Positions 46,199 through 57,209 of a stretch of DNA of 64,000 nucleotides are shown one piece after another; position 1 is the stretch's first letter; every line of letters starts with the position of its first letter. A program made the translations under genes and the position numbers. This DNA comes from Usnea hakonensis (Eukaryota > Ascomycota > Lecanoromycetes > Lecanorales > Parmeliaceae), in contig BLJB01000207.1 in the NCBI GenBank assembly GCA_013423325.1, forward strand, positions 248,001-312,000, given 5' to 3'. Below the pieces are notes generated by a model, which saw nothing but the letters and a program-made list of their open reading frames with translations, was not told where the DNA came from and made no database searches.

Positions 46199-46863
46199 CT
46201 ACCTCCCTTGCCGGTACTGTATCCTGACTTGGTACTCCAACCAAGCAATTCCCCCCCTCTCCCTTCGGGACTTCTCTTGCAAACCCTCCCAGTTTGCCTT
46301 CACCCTCTCGTCGAACTCTTGCCTAGGGGGCTGAGGCTCGCCTTTCGTCCGTGCGATATCTTTGATGATTAAAAAAAGTAAGTCCTCGGCCGACGCTTCT
46401 GGGCTGCTATGGCCTTCGGACCCCTGGAACAGAGGTCTTCCGAGCTGCCCATCCTCTCGAGCTACGATGGCTCGACTACGGAAGTTGGTGTCGTCCATGT
46501 TCACTAATATGACTTTGATGGAGGCTGCATCGGCTGGGAACATCTCTTGCAGGTATACTATACAAAGATCAGATGTTATGTTCGTCATGATAAAGTGAGG
46601 ATACACTCTTACAGGTAATAACGGTAGCGAGGAAAGACGCATAGGAGTCGACCACGGGAAGTGGAGGGCCGATATGCCTCAAAGCCTCTCCTTCTCCGAA
46701 GTAGGCCGGCTATGAATCGCTGTCAGAGACTTCATGGTGTATCAAGGTGCGAAAGGAAACGTACTCTGGTTAACGCGCAACAGTCTTTGGTCGCTCTGCC
46801 TGAATTGCACATGCATTGGCGATTGCTAATAAGAAAGGGATTGAAGCGAGGAGAAGAAGGCAT
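46199..46863 (-). CDS. Small unrecognised fungal protein
   Basis: Three exons, complement(46199..46557, 46613..46709, 46765..46863), give 184 residues. The N-terminal part has a Cys cluster (RQCMCNSGRATKDCCALTR), followed by AYFGEGEALRHIGPPLPVVDSY, a hydrophobic ASFLATVITLYLQEMF, and an alternating-strand region SIKVILVNMDDTNFRSRAIV. The C-terminal third is charged and ends with Arg/Gln-rich sequence. Both introns are 55 nt with GTACGT and GTAAGA donors, and each junction keeps an open frame. The first-exon start is uncertain. I know no function for this protein. Confidence 0.55.
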
Positions 46864-47661
46864 ATTGAAAAAATGAGCGCAGTGATGCTGGTTTCTACGG
46901 GTATGTAATTGAAAGAAAGTTACCCGGATATGTGGAATGGGAGTAAGTTGCCAGATTCTGGAAAAAAAACATGACAGTTTATATGTGGAGAGTGCTCAGC
47001 CATGGCAGTGTTGATCTCGAAATCACATCTCTTAAACACTACCCCGTCGTCATCATAGCACACGTGATCAGTCGGGCTGTCCGACCACTCTCTCTCCATC
47101 AGTACAGCAAAGAACCTTGATAATCGACCACTGCCTCGAATTTCGGAAAGACCGTTCCAGCGCGGTTGCGTCTGTGCGTCTGCGTCATTGTACTCGTCCG
47201 TTGCTGCTGCGGCCTGCGATCTGGACTCGATATCTATATAAAGATGTGAGACAAAGATCTTGGGTTTACCCTATTGGTGGAATTGTTGAACACCCGTTTT
47301 AAATTTGGCTCCGTCTTGGCGGGCAACCCCTCCCCCCCCCCAACCCATTGTCCTACTCGAACATGTGTTTCACTTGAGAGCACTGCCTTCTGTGGAGACG
47401 ACCACTCAGCCTCGTTGTTGTATACAGCAAGTGATGGTGGTGGAGGTGGTGGCGGTGATGGCGATGCTCTGAAAGTCATGCGTTCGTTTCATCTATTTTT
47501 GCATCGTTCGCTCCCAGCCACGCCGTGGTGAGCGATTGCGGACTTCCTCATCATCTTCATCATCGACTTTCAAGAATCGTTCTAGTCTGAGAATCTCGCT
47601 TGAGTCGCGTTCTGTTGGGCATCATCGGCATCAATCGTCTTCCATTACCAAAACTTTCAGT
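46864..47661. other. Divergent intergenic region
   Basis: About 800 bp. Contains a C-run near 47331-47340 and a GGTGGTGGAGGTGGTGGCGG-type microsatellite at about 47436-47460. Presumed promoters on both sides. Confidence 0.45.
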
Positions 47662-48608
47662 ATGTTCGCTCCAACCAGCAGACAGTGGATGACCATCCTC
47701 CGATTTACACCTTTTCTGCTGGGAATGATGCTTCTTCTCTCGTTGGTCAGTTTCATTTTGGCTGCTGTCTACACAGCGCAATTGTACCACGCTCCGCTCG
47801 ATGATAACAAGTTAGCGCATTCTCAAGCCAAGCACTGGAGTACTGCGTAAGTGATCCCCAGCTCAATTTCGCATCGGTCGTTCTGGCGCACTTCAGGGTC
47901 TTAAATGACAAATTGTTTGCCTATGTCTTTCTTCTTGCTCTAGCTTCAAGTCTTATCATACATCCACTGACGAGTCCCGCAGCTGGTTCATCTTCTATTC
48001 CGGATTCTTCCCACTCTTCAGCTTTGTTCACGCCCTCATCGACACCGCATGCTTCTTTTTTGCATACCTCAACCCCATCTACACTCTCATACTCTCCATT
48101 GTCACCCTCGTTGGCTGGATCACCCAAGTCGGTTTCTGGTGTCACTGCGACTACGCGCCGGACCCTAAAACATGCTACCAATTCTACATTGCGAGTGACA
48201 CAAATTCTGCTATGTTGGGCAGCCTGGTCGGAGTCTCGGATGGTCTGACGGCCGCGAAAGTGGTTCTGGGAATGGTTGTGATTGCTATGTAAGTCATATA
48301 CTCCAAATAGCCTTTCTCGCCACCTGTCTCTTTCCTCCTGGAAGAAGAGACAGAGATGGTCTTCCGCCTTCATGGGACTAAATAGGAGTAGGTACGTCAC
48401 GTATTCAACATTGGCTACCGTCGCAGTGCAAAACAAGAGAGGAGGAACTCACGTCCGGATCGTCGATGAGGAGGAAGGGGAGATTGAGGAGCAGCAGACT
48501 GAGGAATTCGAGGATCGTTACTCAACAGAGTATGATGCGATAATCTCCCACTCACTGGAGCGTCCCAATGGTTCCGCGAATCTTTTGAGAATAGGTACAG
48601 CGATATGA
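47662..48608 (+). CDS. Four-TM membrane protein, MARVEL-like topology
   Basis: Three exons, 47662..47846, 47944..48288 and 48392..48608, give 248 residues. Membrane spans: LLGMMLLLSLVSFILAAVY (about 20-40), WFIFYSGFFPLFSFVHALID, FFFAYLNPIYTLILSIVTLV and a last span VVLGMVVIAMYVTYSTL split by the second intron. A Cys-containing loop (FWCHCDYAPDPKTC) lies between spans three and four. The cytosolic tail is acidic (VDEEEGEIEEQQTEEFED). The upstream frame is open but without an ATG, so Met at 47662 was chosen. The topology is that of fungal MARVEL-type membrane proteins; no residue-level proof of that family. Confidence 0.72.
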
Positions 48609-49316
48609 ACATTTTTCTTGTACAAGCGAGCTCTGTATCGCGGCGTTGGCTGTTGGGGGAACTGTAAGAGCTGGTTGCTCTTTTGACACGGAATCTGCAT
48701 TGTGGTTGTGACGTATAGCGTTTATGTGATCATGAAGTCTAGTGTATTATGATGAACCTTTCCTGGGTGAATCATGGAAGGTTCAAACCCATTCTATCTT
48801 TCAATACCCACCCCGTGCCTCAGGCACACACTAGCGCGTTTCAAATATCTTTGAGTTCGATCAGGCACTACACTGAAGCTTCAGCACATCAACGGCGACT
48901 ACTCAAAACGTCTAGGAGAATGCGCACATTGAGGATACGCAATTTCTGTCTTGCAAATCTTTGTAATGCTATCATTGGAAGCTAGATCCGAAGAAAGATT
49001 TTTGTTAGTGTAAGACCTTTCCTAATCTCTCTTTTAGGCTGTATACCCAACCCTGTTTTACACCAAATGAGTAAACGGTATTTTTGAACGCTTCTAATAT
49101 TACTGATAAAGCTTATGAAAATATGAACCTGATCTTCAAGAATTTTGTCAATTCATTTTTCCAATTATGTGTGATGGCTGTCAAGGCCGCCACAACCACC
49201 ACGAGCCTTTCTTGGACCATTTAGCGCCTCATAAACCGGTCACTGCGCTGTTTATATACTTCCACAATCCACACGCTCGCTATTTAGACATTGTTTATTT
49301 ACAAAGACTCCATGTA
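48609..49316. other. Convergent intergenic region
   Basis: About 710 bp between a plus- and a minus-strand gene; no feature recognised. Confidence 0.45.
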
Positions 49317-50994
49317 TCACCATGACAAAGTCTTGACAACACGCTCCGTTGTGTCGTGGATGCCAAGCGCGTTTCGAATGTATTCTAGTCGCCCCTTGAT
49401 CCAATCTCTTTGTTTTGAATCTATCACATCCAGGTGAAGCAGCAAACGCAAAGGCCAGAGGAGCATCAACGCTCCCGCTACCTTTCTCTGATGGGGATAG
49501 CAAAGGTTACCATTTTGATCAACATCACCTAGCATGTAAGGTACGCTGGCGAAGATTCCATTGACCAGGTCTGGTATCTCCTGCACACTTGAGACATCTC
49601 GGCTATTGGTGTCTGGCAATGACGAGTCGAGGGCACTGATTTCTTGTTGCCGTGACATACAAGCCAGCAGGCATCTCAGCAGCAGAATACGCATGCAGCG
49701 ATACATATTCCAAAACGCTGCCATTGATACACTACTATAGAGATGGACTGAGATACCAGGGGGTGAGCCATGCGGCGCAATAGAAGATAGACCATCCAAA
49801 CGTTCGAATTGTGTAAATTTGTGGGACGCCGGTGCGCTGTCACTCCATATTTTGAACCTCGTGTTTAAAGATATGATAGAGTTGACAATATCCCGTAGAT
49901 CAGATGCCAAATGAGGGCTGTCGACTTCTTGGTGCAGAGTGTCGTTCGCATCAGCAAGTAAATGGCACGTTTCGCGAACGAAACCGCCAAACCCATTTGC
50001 GGTCGCACCCCGACGCGGGTCGACGAAGATAAAGTCGGATTCTTTGCTCGGTCGCGTTCTCTGCGAAAGATTCTTCATTGTCTACAAGCATAAAAGTCAG
50101 AAACAGACATGGGGAACGTCTCGATGATCAACACTCACGAGCATCAGGTGTGCATTGTAGTTCAGATGCCTTGAACTTGTTTCATCAATTTGTTCTGTAC
50201 GCCGGACGCGTAGAAGATAATCGAGTACGTCAATATGAAGGGACCATGAGCTCCCCCACCAAGGTTTTTCGCCACTGACAACCTACCCTTGGCGTCAACA
50301 TTCATGAGCTCGTCTAGATTCGGTACAACCTAATACATACCTCATACAAACCAGCACAAAGTATTGCCGCAAGAGTGGAGTCCTTCTTGAGCTCCTCTTG
50401 ACTACCCAGAGCGCCAGCAATGAGCCTTAGCGCAGTCCCGTAATGGTGTCTCGCTTGGACAGTAAGATTTTCCAAGCTTGATCGATGAGCCAAGTACATT
50501 AGAGCAACAGCCGAGACAGCCTCTTGACATGCTGGTGTATTGAAGTCTTTGTTCCACAGATCAGGAAGGATTTGCAGGTACCCAACGTCAGTGGTGGCGT
50601 CACTGGAATCGATCACAAAGTCATAGAAAAACATGCAAACGGCTTGGCTGTGCCAATCAGAAGCCATTGGAGGGCTTATGAATGACCCGCGACTGGGACT
50701 CTGGGCACTGGGAGCAGATCGCACCACTCGATGCTCTTGAGTCCCACCGCTGAGGGTGTTGCGGAAAGCGACATCGGTGGACTTCGGATATCCAGAGCAC
50801 TGTCTGCCGTTTCTTGTGCACCGACGGCAAGAAGGTAGAGCTTCATCACACTACAAGCATCAGACTTAGCCTAGGCCATCATTCGCTTCAGTCATGAGAA
50901 TGACTGGAACCCGAAACGCTGAGAGGTATCTTACCTTGACCTTACGAGCCTTGCAGGCTTGACAGCCTTGACTCGGTCTCCCTATATTAGGCAT
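49317..50994 (-). CDS. Zn2Cys6 fungal transcription factor
   Basis: Four exons, complement(49317..50081, 50139..50282, 50341..50850, 50935..50994), give 492 residues. The binuclear zinc cluster is at residues 11-39: CQACKARKVKC, with its sixth residue group EALPSCRRCTRNGRQC. The first intron splits the cluster right after the KARKVK basic part, a common position in this class. The remainder is the helical fungal regulatory region, with HSQAVCMFFYDFVID, FNTPACQEAVSAVALMYLAH, WSLHIDVLDYLLRVRRTEQI and GALMLLWPLRLLLHLDV. The third exon needs the acceptor GGGTAG to keep phase 0. No target can be inferred; neighbours are not an obvious cluster. Confidence 0.88.
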
Positions 50995-51991
50995 AACGTA
51001 AGTAAGATCGAGATGGATACATTATATATATGCTATAATTATATATGCAGGTGAAAAGACGGAGAAATGATTGTTTTTTAAATATTGTTGCAGCTTGCAG
51101 ATCCAACAAGACTACGCCTCAGCCCCATTCAGCCACTGCCAAGATCGGCCGCTCCGGAATCGTCACTCTCTCCGCGCCAACCTTATAACGTTTCTTCGCA
51201 GTTACCTTGTTCTTAGCAACAGTTTCAATCTACACGCAGACATCGGAAAGAGAAAAAAAGGTTGCAATAGCGATCGCTTTCTCAGCCTTGTATTGGAGCT
51301 TGGTGCTACTTCACATCAAGTACCATGCAGGCTAGAAGACACTCTCACTGATGAAGACCTGTTAGATCAAGGCTCTACGGGAATGGCAGCATACAGGTCT
51401 CTTATTGAGGACAAAAATTGGACCCCAGCACATGTTGCGGGAGGGAAAAAGGACCTTTCGCTTCTAGTCTTGTACGGTAATTTGGCTTCTCGAGGGGCCT
51501 TTCAGTCGTTACACAAGCGATGTGTTGCACGAGTATTTTATCCAGCTCACCCCCATTTTTGTTTTTCAGAATGCTCTCAAATTCGAATATTCGGATACCT
51601 TGTTAATGGTGACTTTGAATCATATGTGCTCTATAGGTATGCACTAAGTCCATTTTTCTTGCGCCGTGGGGAGATGAATGTGCCTACGGCCCGTCCCACT
51701 GCAAAAAACTAGTACTGTCCATTACGGAGGTTTGGTGTTTATCAATTTTGGGTCTGAATGCAAGATTCTCTCCTAAGAAATGGGTGACGAGGAAATTCAA
51801 TATCCATTTTTCATTTCATTTCATATCATGAAAAGTTATGGCTCCCCTGCACCCGCTAACAATTAAGATGCCCCCGGCAAGACCTACAACAACTCCGCAA
51901 TGCCCGCCCTGTCGCGCCGGAGCAAGTCTCTAACGCCTTCCCTGCACGTTGCCGAAATGACCCTCCTTTGAACCCTGGCGCCAAACAAAAT
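50995..51991. other. Intergenic; unexplained 214-codon open frame
   Basis: About 1 kb. A plus-strand frame is open for 214 codons (51071-51712), but its first ATG is at 51383, leaving 109 residues, and no domain or signal is evident. I treat it as unproven. The left edge is the promoter of the Zn2Cys6 gene, with TA-rich sequence (ATATATATGC near 51025). Confidence 0.4.
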
Positions 51992-52225
51992 TCACTGTCC
52001 GATGCTGCAGTTGGCGCATTGCCTGTGGCCGCAAGTACATCTGTTGTATATCTCGTGATTGCGAAGCCCGCATCTGGAACAGCGCCAGATCAAAAACCTG
52101 ACAATTAGGCGGCAGTAACGGCATCCTCTATGGCCGCAATGGCGATTGCGACATCTTCCCCTGTCCTCGCGGTTGCAGTCGCCGCACTCGTGACAGCGCC
52201 AGAATCTCCATTCGCGCGAGGGCAT
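51992..52225 (-). CDS. Small Cys-rich protein with two zinc-ribbon (RanBP2-type-like) units
   Basis: 77 residues with 15 Cys. Two units share the pattern W-x-C-x2-C, then C/H residues, ending C-x2-C: WRCHECGDC ... CRNRHCGHRGCRYC and WRCSRCGLRN ... CTCGHRQCANC. The W-x-C-x2-C-G-x2-N start of unit two is typical of RanBP2-type zinc fingers, which bind RNA or ubiquitin in other systems. Small proteins of this kind are common in filamentous ascomycetes and mostly uncharacterised. Single exon; the Met at 52225 is directly upstream of unit one. An overlapping minus-strand frame (52128-52325) was not kept. Function unknown. Confidence 0.6.
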   Translation of the reverse strand: MPSREWRFWRCHECGDCNREDRGRCRNRHCGHRGCRYCRLIVRFLIWRCSRCGLRNHEIYNRCTCGHRQCANCSIGQ

Positions 52226-53356
52226 GGTGTCTGATGGGAGTGGTAGCGAGAGTGATTATCGTCCTGACGACTGGAATAGGGAGATTGTTAGCAGCAGCAA
52301 CCTTGTTTGCGGCCTGTCGATCCATGTTCTTACGAGTTCGTCGAAGGCTTCTTCACGGATTCAGACTGTCTTTTAGAAAGAGGTCTTGCTTTGAGAGTGT
52401 GATAGTGTAATAAGCGTTATCGGTAGTAGGCTTGTCTGAGATTGAGGATTCGAGAAGATGACTGCTAATCTTGAAGTAGTAAGGAATGAAAGTGAAAAAG
52501 TCAAAGATGGAGATATAAGTAATCCATGACCTTGTGCTCTTCCCCTCCCCTAAATATAGTATTAGAATGTGTTATGATTTCGATTGGACTAGCTCTCTTC
52601 TATCCAGACATCAACGGCACATGACCTTTTACTTTCCCCGCACTCTTGCCGATCCATAAGAGAGTGTAACGCTGTCGATTGGACCTGCTCTCTCCCGTAT
52701 CAACTCATATGGGCTCTGAAATTCCATTGGTGGTCTGACACGAAAGTGTTAAGACGATCGGTCGCAATTCCTTTGTCCCGAGCACCGTTCGTCACGTGCA
52801 TAACGGGCAAGCATGATACACTTAGACAAGACTCAGCATTATTCCCATTGCTTGTACCATTTTGCATCTTCTATGAAATAAACAGCTCGATTGGCGGCGA
52901 TTTGATCCCAATTCTGAACTCGGCTTGGGGACTGCAAGGACCGCGAGTGGAGACACAGTCCTTTAGCGTTATGTTGGTAGCTAATCCTCAATTTATAAGC
53001 TTGGAGTAAATTCCGTTGGCTACAACATTATCCTTCCTCTTGGTCCTTACTTCTTGGACTCTCAAACGGGAATTCGTGTAGTCTCTGTCCATGTGGCTGA
53101 TCTCGATATCTAGAACCCATTCGGGGAATGTCACTATGACACACGCGACTGGCAAGAATGGGCTCATAATGATGCGCTTGTGGAGTTGTAGAGCTGCAAT
53201 TGGAAGAAGAGAAGATTGTTGGCTTTTTCCAGAATATTGAGGCGCTGGTCATTCGACTTTCCAATCCTATATCCTACTTGAGAGATGCTATCCTAAGATC
53301 ACCCAAATTCTACCGACCTGACCGTGGCCCATCGCATCAGTGCAAAGAATGCCTTT
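52226..53356. other. Intergenic
   Basis: About 1.13 kb with short open frames only. The first part should include the promoter of the Cys-rich gene. Confidence 0.5.
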
Positions 53357-55192
53357 TCAAGCAAGCTTCTTACAACTCCCGTACTGCATAATCATCTGGC
53401 TTACAATCACGAATCCTCCTATCGCCGGTACTGTGTAGAATCGAAGGCCTAACAATTTTACCTGGTCAACCTCTCCCGAGACCATTCCTAAAACCAGCCA
53501 CGCCATTGTCCACACACGCTGCGCCCGTGTACTCTGATGGGGTTTGAAATATGACAAGGCGCCGTTAACGGCTAATGGAATCATTGCCAAAGCCCAGCTT
53601 GCATATATAATAATTAGTAGATCTTGCATCGGTCTTGTGGGAGGTAAGTTCGAGCTTGCAGGTATCATGCGAAATAGTCGGCGAGAGGGTTTCATGCGAA
53701 ATGTTTGGTGAAAGGGCAAATATGCGTTCGGCAAAGGATTGGTCTGGATGTTTCCCACATGCATCACTGCCTCTCTATCGAATTCGGTAAAACCATCATC
53801 GCTCTTAGACGCGAGCACGACAATTTTGTCATTACTGTTGAAATCGAACTGGACAGTTTTGAACAGCTCATTCGATGAGCTAGTCGTCTGAATTCTACCA
53901 ACAACACCTTCGAATTTAGCACCTTGACGCTTTTTGGCTTCTTCCATGGCTTCAGACTCCACGAGGTACATCGTAGGATAGTCAGGCGTAAGAAGAGTGC
54001 TTGCTAGATTGATGCATGACATACAAAGGTATGGCAATACGGTCAGCCCGAATGCAGCATAGCCGTAGTGTTGAATTTGGTCACCTCTCGCGTTATAGAG
54101 TGTGAATGACGCGTATAATGTCTGGAAGATAGCAATCATACCCTTTGCGAGATTATTGACAGAGCTTAGCTGGGTACTGGTGGAGTGTGTAGCACTTAGA
54201 GAGGATCGTCGTGAGGCCCATCTGGAGGACATTTGAGTTTTGAACCGCGAGTACAGGGGTAGAGCCGAGGCTCCACCACCACCCTGGTCGGTACTTTCAC
54301 CTTTTCCCTTTTGATCTGCCGTGTCTTTTCTACTCAATTTGTTGTTGTCCAGTTCAGCTCCACCACCTCGCTCATCTTCATCCAGTTCAACAACTTGAGT
54401 TCTAGGTGGAACGCCGCAAAGAGCATACCCTGAGGGTAGCTGGCAGACTCCGTGGACTGTTCGGCTTATACGATTTCGGCTGGCGCTCGAAGGCTGAAAA
54501 GCCGATGTAGTAGGGATCCAATTGCCTTTGACTCGATATGGTACCACAACATATGCTGGTACATCGGACACATGATCATCTTCTTTAGTGGGCATGGAAA
54601 AAAAGTGAGTAAGCCTAAGTAGTATTCTCGCTTTGGCAACGCTGAGGAACAAACCAGCTAGAACGCGCTCAGCGCGACTGCTAGAATTGATCTTTTCGAG
54701 CCACCAGGGATTCCCGAGCGGGCTTCTAAGGATTTTGACAACGTCATTAGGCTCAGGTCTCCATTCAGGCGATCTAACAACCATACACAGAGCGCCTGCC
54801 CTTGCAGCTGTCTCCAAAGGCGTCTTGGCGAGTATGGCGCGTTGGTAGATCGCATTTACTCCTCGCAGGACGCCCGAGACAGGAAAGAGAAGAGAACAGA
54901 CAATGCTTGTCAGGACCGATATAAAAGATTCACCGGGTACCGACTTAACTGTGGCAGCATGTGCAACGTAGTTGGCGAGGAGGAACTTGGCCACGTCCGT
55001 CCACTTCGACGGGGTACAGAGGACCTGTGGATCAGTGCCCTGGAGACGAGAGCCTTTTGGAACTGTGATGGTGATGTTCTCGGAGGATGGAGGCGCGGTG
55101 GGCATACATCCTGAGTGAGGAGCAAAGAGTGCGCTCAGTAATAAGAGAAAGGCCGTGGGTATGTAGCATTTCATGAGAGAATAGTTCCGCAT
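53357..55192 (-). CDS. Fungal polytopic membrane protein of unknown function
   Basis: Single exon, 611 residues (or from Met7 at 55174). A signal peptide (YIPTAFLLLLSALFAPHSG) precedes a luminal segment with TDPQVLCTPSKWTDVAKFLL. Hydrophobic spans include SVLTSIVCSLLFPVSGVL (about 90-110), LAKGMIAIFQTLYASFTLY, AAFGLTVLPYLCMSCINLA, LLIIIYASWALAMIPLAV and a final IGGFVIVSQMIMQYG. Between spans there is a charged, Gly-rich cytosolic stretch (about 270-330). The arrangement, several helices then a loop and three C-terminal helices, occurs in a family widespread in Ascomycota without a known role. No transporter or enzyme motif is visible. Confidence 0.7.
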   Translation of the reverse strand: MRNYSLMKCYIPTAFLLLLSALFAPHSGCMPTAPPSSENITITVPKGSRLQGTDPQVLCTPSKWTDVAKFLLANYVAHAATVKSVPGESFISVLTSIVCSLLFPVSGVLRGVNAIYQRAILAKTPLETAARAGALCMVVRSPEWRPEPNDVVKILRSPLGNPWWLEKINSSSRAERVLAGLFLSVAKARILLRLTHFFSMPTKEDDHVSDVPAYVVVPYRVKGNWIPTTSAFQPSSASRNRISRTVHGVCQLPSGYALCGVPPRTQVVELDEDERGGGAELDNNKLSRKDTADQKGKGESTDQGGGGASALPLYSRFKTQMSSRWASRRSSLSATHSTSTQLSSVNNLAKGMIAIFQTLYASFTLYNARGDQIQHYGYAAFGLTVLPYLCMSCINLASTLLTPDYPTMYLVESEAMEEAKKRQGAKFEGVVGRIQTTSSSNELFKTVQFDFNSNDKIVVLASKSDDGFTEFDREAVMHVGNIQTNPLPNAYLPFHQTFRMKPSRRLFRMIPASSNLPPTRPMQDLLIIIYASWALAMIPLAVNGALSYFKPHQSTRAQRVWTMAWLVLGMVSGEVDQVKLLGLRFYTVPAIGGFVIVSQMIMQYGSCKKLA

Positions 55193-56820
55193 GGTTATTA
55201 TTGTCCACGAAGAATGACTGATAAACCCGTGAATCAGTCCTTAGCAGTTGTGTAAGATGAGACAAAATGTGTAGAACTGATAGCCTCGTAGCCTTTCGAG
55301 TCGCAACTATAAATAGCATTATGCAGGCTGCCTTTCAAAGTCTTGGCGGTCTACCTTTAGAGGGTAAGTCGTTACGAGATGTCCATTGCATGAGCAGACT
55401 CGAGGTTCAAGGGTACTCTTTACTCACAGATACTACAATCACGTGAGAGATAGAATATAGTGGAATAATGGTGGGAATTGGACTGCTTAATATTCTATGA
55501 ATGCTACCGAGTGTATGAAAAGTCTTCTCCGGAGTAATATCCTGTCTCATTTTTCTCCTCTTCGATCACTTCCTAGTGAAAGGTCCGCTTTCCTTCATCT
55601 TCAATGTTTTACTGCGATAGATCTTTCATGTTCACTTCAGCCTCTTCCTAATGAGATGTGTGTTCTCCTTCGTCTTGAATATTGTGCTTTGATGTCCGTT
55701 TAGCTGCTGATTCTTCTTCTTCTCCTGCTTCTTCAGCTCCTTCCTGATGTGAAGTCTGTTTTTCTACGTCTTTAAACACTTGCTTCTCGATCTGTCCGCA
55801 TTCATTGCGCTACTGGGTTGTACAATATTCTAAGTGATAGAGTCACAGTCTAAGTGATGAACGTACAGTCTAGGTAATGAAGTCAACTTTACCAAGCATG
55901 CGAGATCCATTCTTTACAATTATCGCTGTAGACTCGGAGTCCTTGTTCCTCTTGGAGGCTCTCTTCTTGGACTGAGAGACCTCTCTATGAGCTGATCTCG
56001 AGGCAGGTCTTTTGACGACGGCGGTGCAGGGGGCGGCGACGGTATCGAGGTCTTGACGGGCAGTAGTGAAGCGAGTAGATATCATGATGCTTGGATGCAA
56101 CAGTGGTAACGAACGGTGTAGTCGATCATTCAAAAAAAGAACGATATCTTCTTGAGACTGGGACAAAACACGACTGCTTTTGAGACTGAATCGAATGAAG
56201 GAAACAAATGAAATGTGGGCCAGGCAACATCTTTATGGTATGGGAATGACGATGCTAGCCCTCTGGATGACGGTGTTTCCATACAGAGTGATATATGCGA
56301 TAGCGCGAGGTCACATGACCACGCGGTGTGGCAGCCACACTGTGGCCGTTTCTGAGATCCACTAACCACCAGTCCCACTGTGGCGGGACATAGTGTCACT
56401 CCTTCAAAGGTAGGTCGGTGTCACCTAAGTAGTAAAGGCATTGATAAGATTTGCATATCACCGGAAAGAGATGGGGGATCGGGGAGTCCGACTCAGGCTC
56501 GGACTTGACAGCGTTAAAGAAAAGTCCTGCGTCATCGTCAAGATTTTTCTCTCGCCCGAATCTTGCGTATTCGGAGGGCCTTGCGGAACACTCCCTCCTG
56601 TCAGATCCAGAGCGACACCATTTCATCACCAATGGAGACCCTGCAATAATAACTCGGGCTCTGAACCATCAGGCGTAGCAGAACGGATCTGGAATCTGGT
56701 TCAGTTCATGAAGCGTTCTGGAGAAGTGAAGAGAAGCGTACGGAGGATGACACCAAAAGTCCTGCCACATGCCAAGAAAAGGGTCCACCGTAGGGCTGAT
56801 ACCATACTTCTCACATAATT
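55193..56820. other. Intergenic; border between normal and AT-rich DNA, short repeats
   Basis: 1.6 kb, no gene supported. It holds three diverged copies of a CTTCCTxxTG-x5-TC-type unit at about 55568-55780 and a 20-bp repeat at 55830-55889. Base composition is still normal up to about 56820. Confidence 0.5.
55830..55889. repeat. Imperfect tandem repeat, 3 x 20 bp
   Basis: Three adjacent 20-bp units beginning CTAAGTGATA, CTAAGTGATG and CTAGGTAATG, the first two ending ACAGT. Units one and two differ at about five positions, unit three more. Confidence 0.6.
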
Positions 56821-57209
56821 GTTATGATTTACATATTTGGCTGTACTTTGCATACAAATTCACATAGTAAATAGAGCAGATCTATTTTTATTCGACGCTT
56901 CTTCGAGAAGGATTAATACACGAAGATTTACGTATTATATGAGTTAATATACCAAATTTGCGTATATTAATACACTAGATTTACGTATATTAATACACAC
57001 ATAATACCGAGGAGAAGAAAGGGGGAATATAGTATAAATACTAGTCTATAGAGGCTATTTCGACTATATCTTTCTATCTTTCTCCTATATTTAATAATAT
57101 CGAATATATAGAGTATTAACTATAATAATAGTACTCGGCTCTAAGTACTTACTCTTATAGAGGCTAGAATTACTTAGAAGATTATTACTATAATTATTAA
57201 GATCTCTTA
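56821..57209. other. AT-rich flank, probable 5' end of the Tc1/mariner element
   Basis: AT-rich sequence with two near-copies of GCGTATATTAATACAC-type DNA at about 56960-57000. A terminal inverted repeat cannot be confirmed because the partner end would lie beyond the window. Confidence 0.4.

Noticed and set aside
51071..51712. 214-codon open frame on the plus strand
   Set aside because: It lacks an ATG for its first 104 codons and shows no recognisable domain. Left as an unexplained open frame.
55870..56632. Short minus- and plus-strand frames near the island border
   Set aside because: Overlapping, under 130 codons, no domains and no convincing splice sites.
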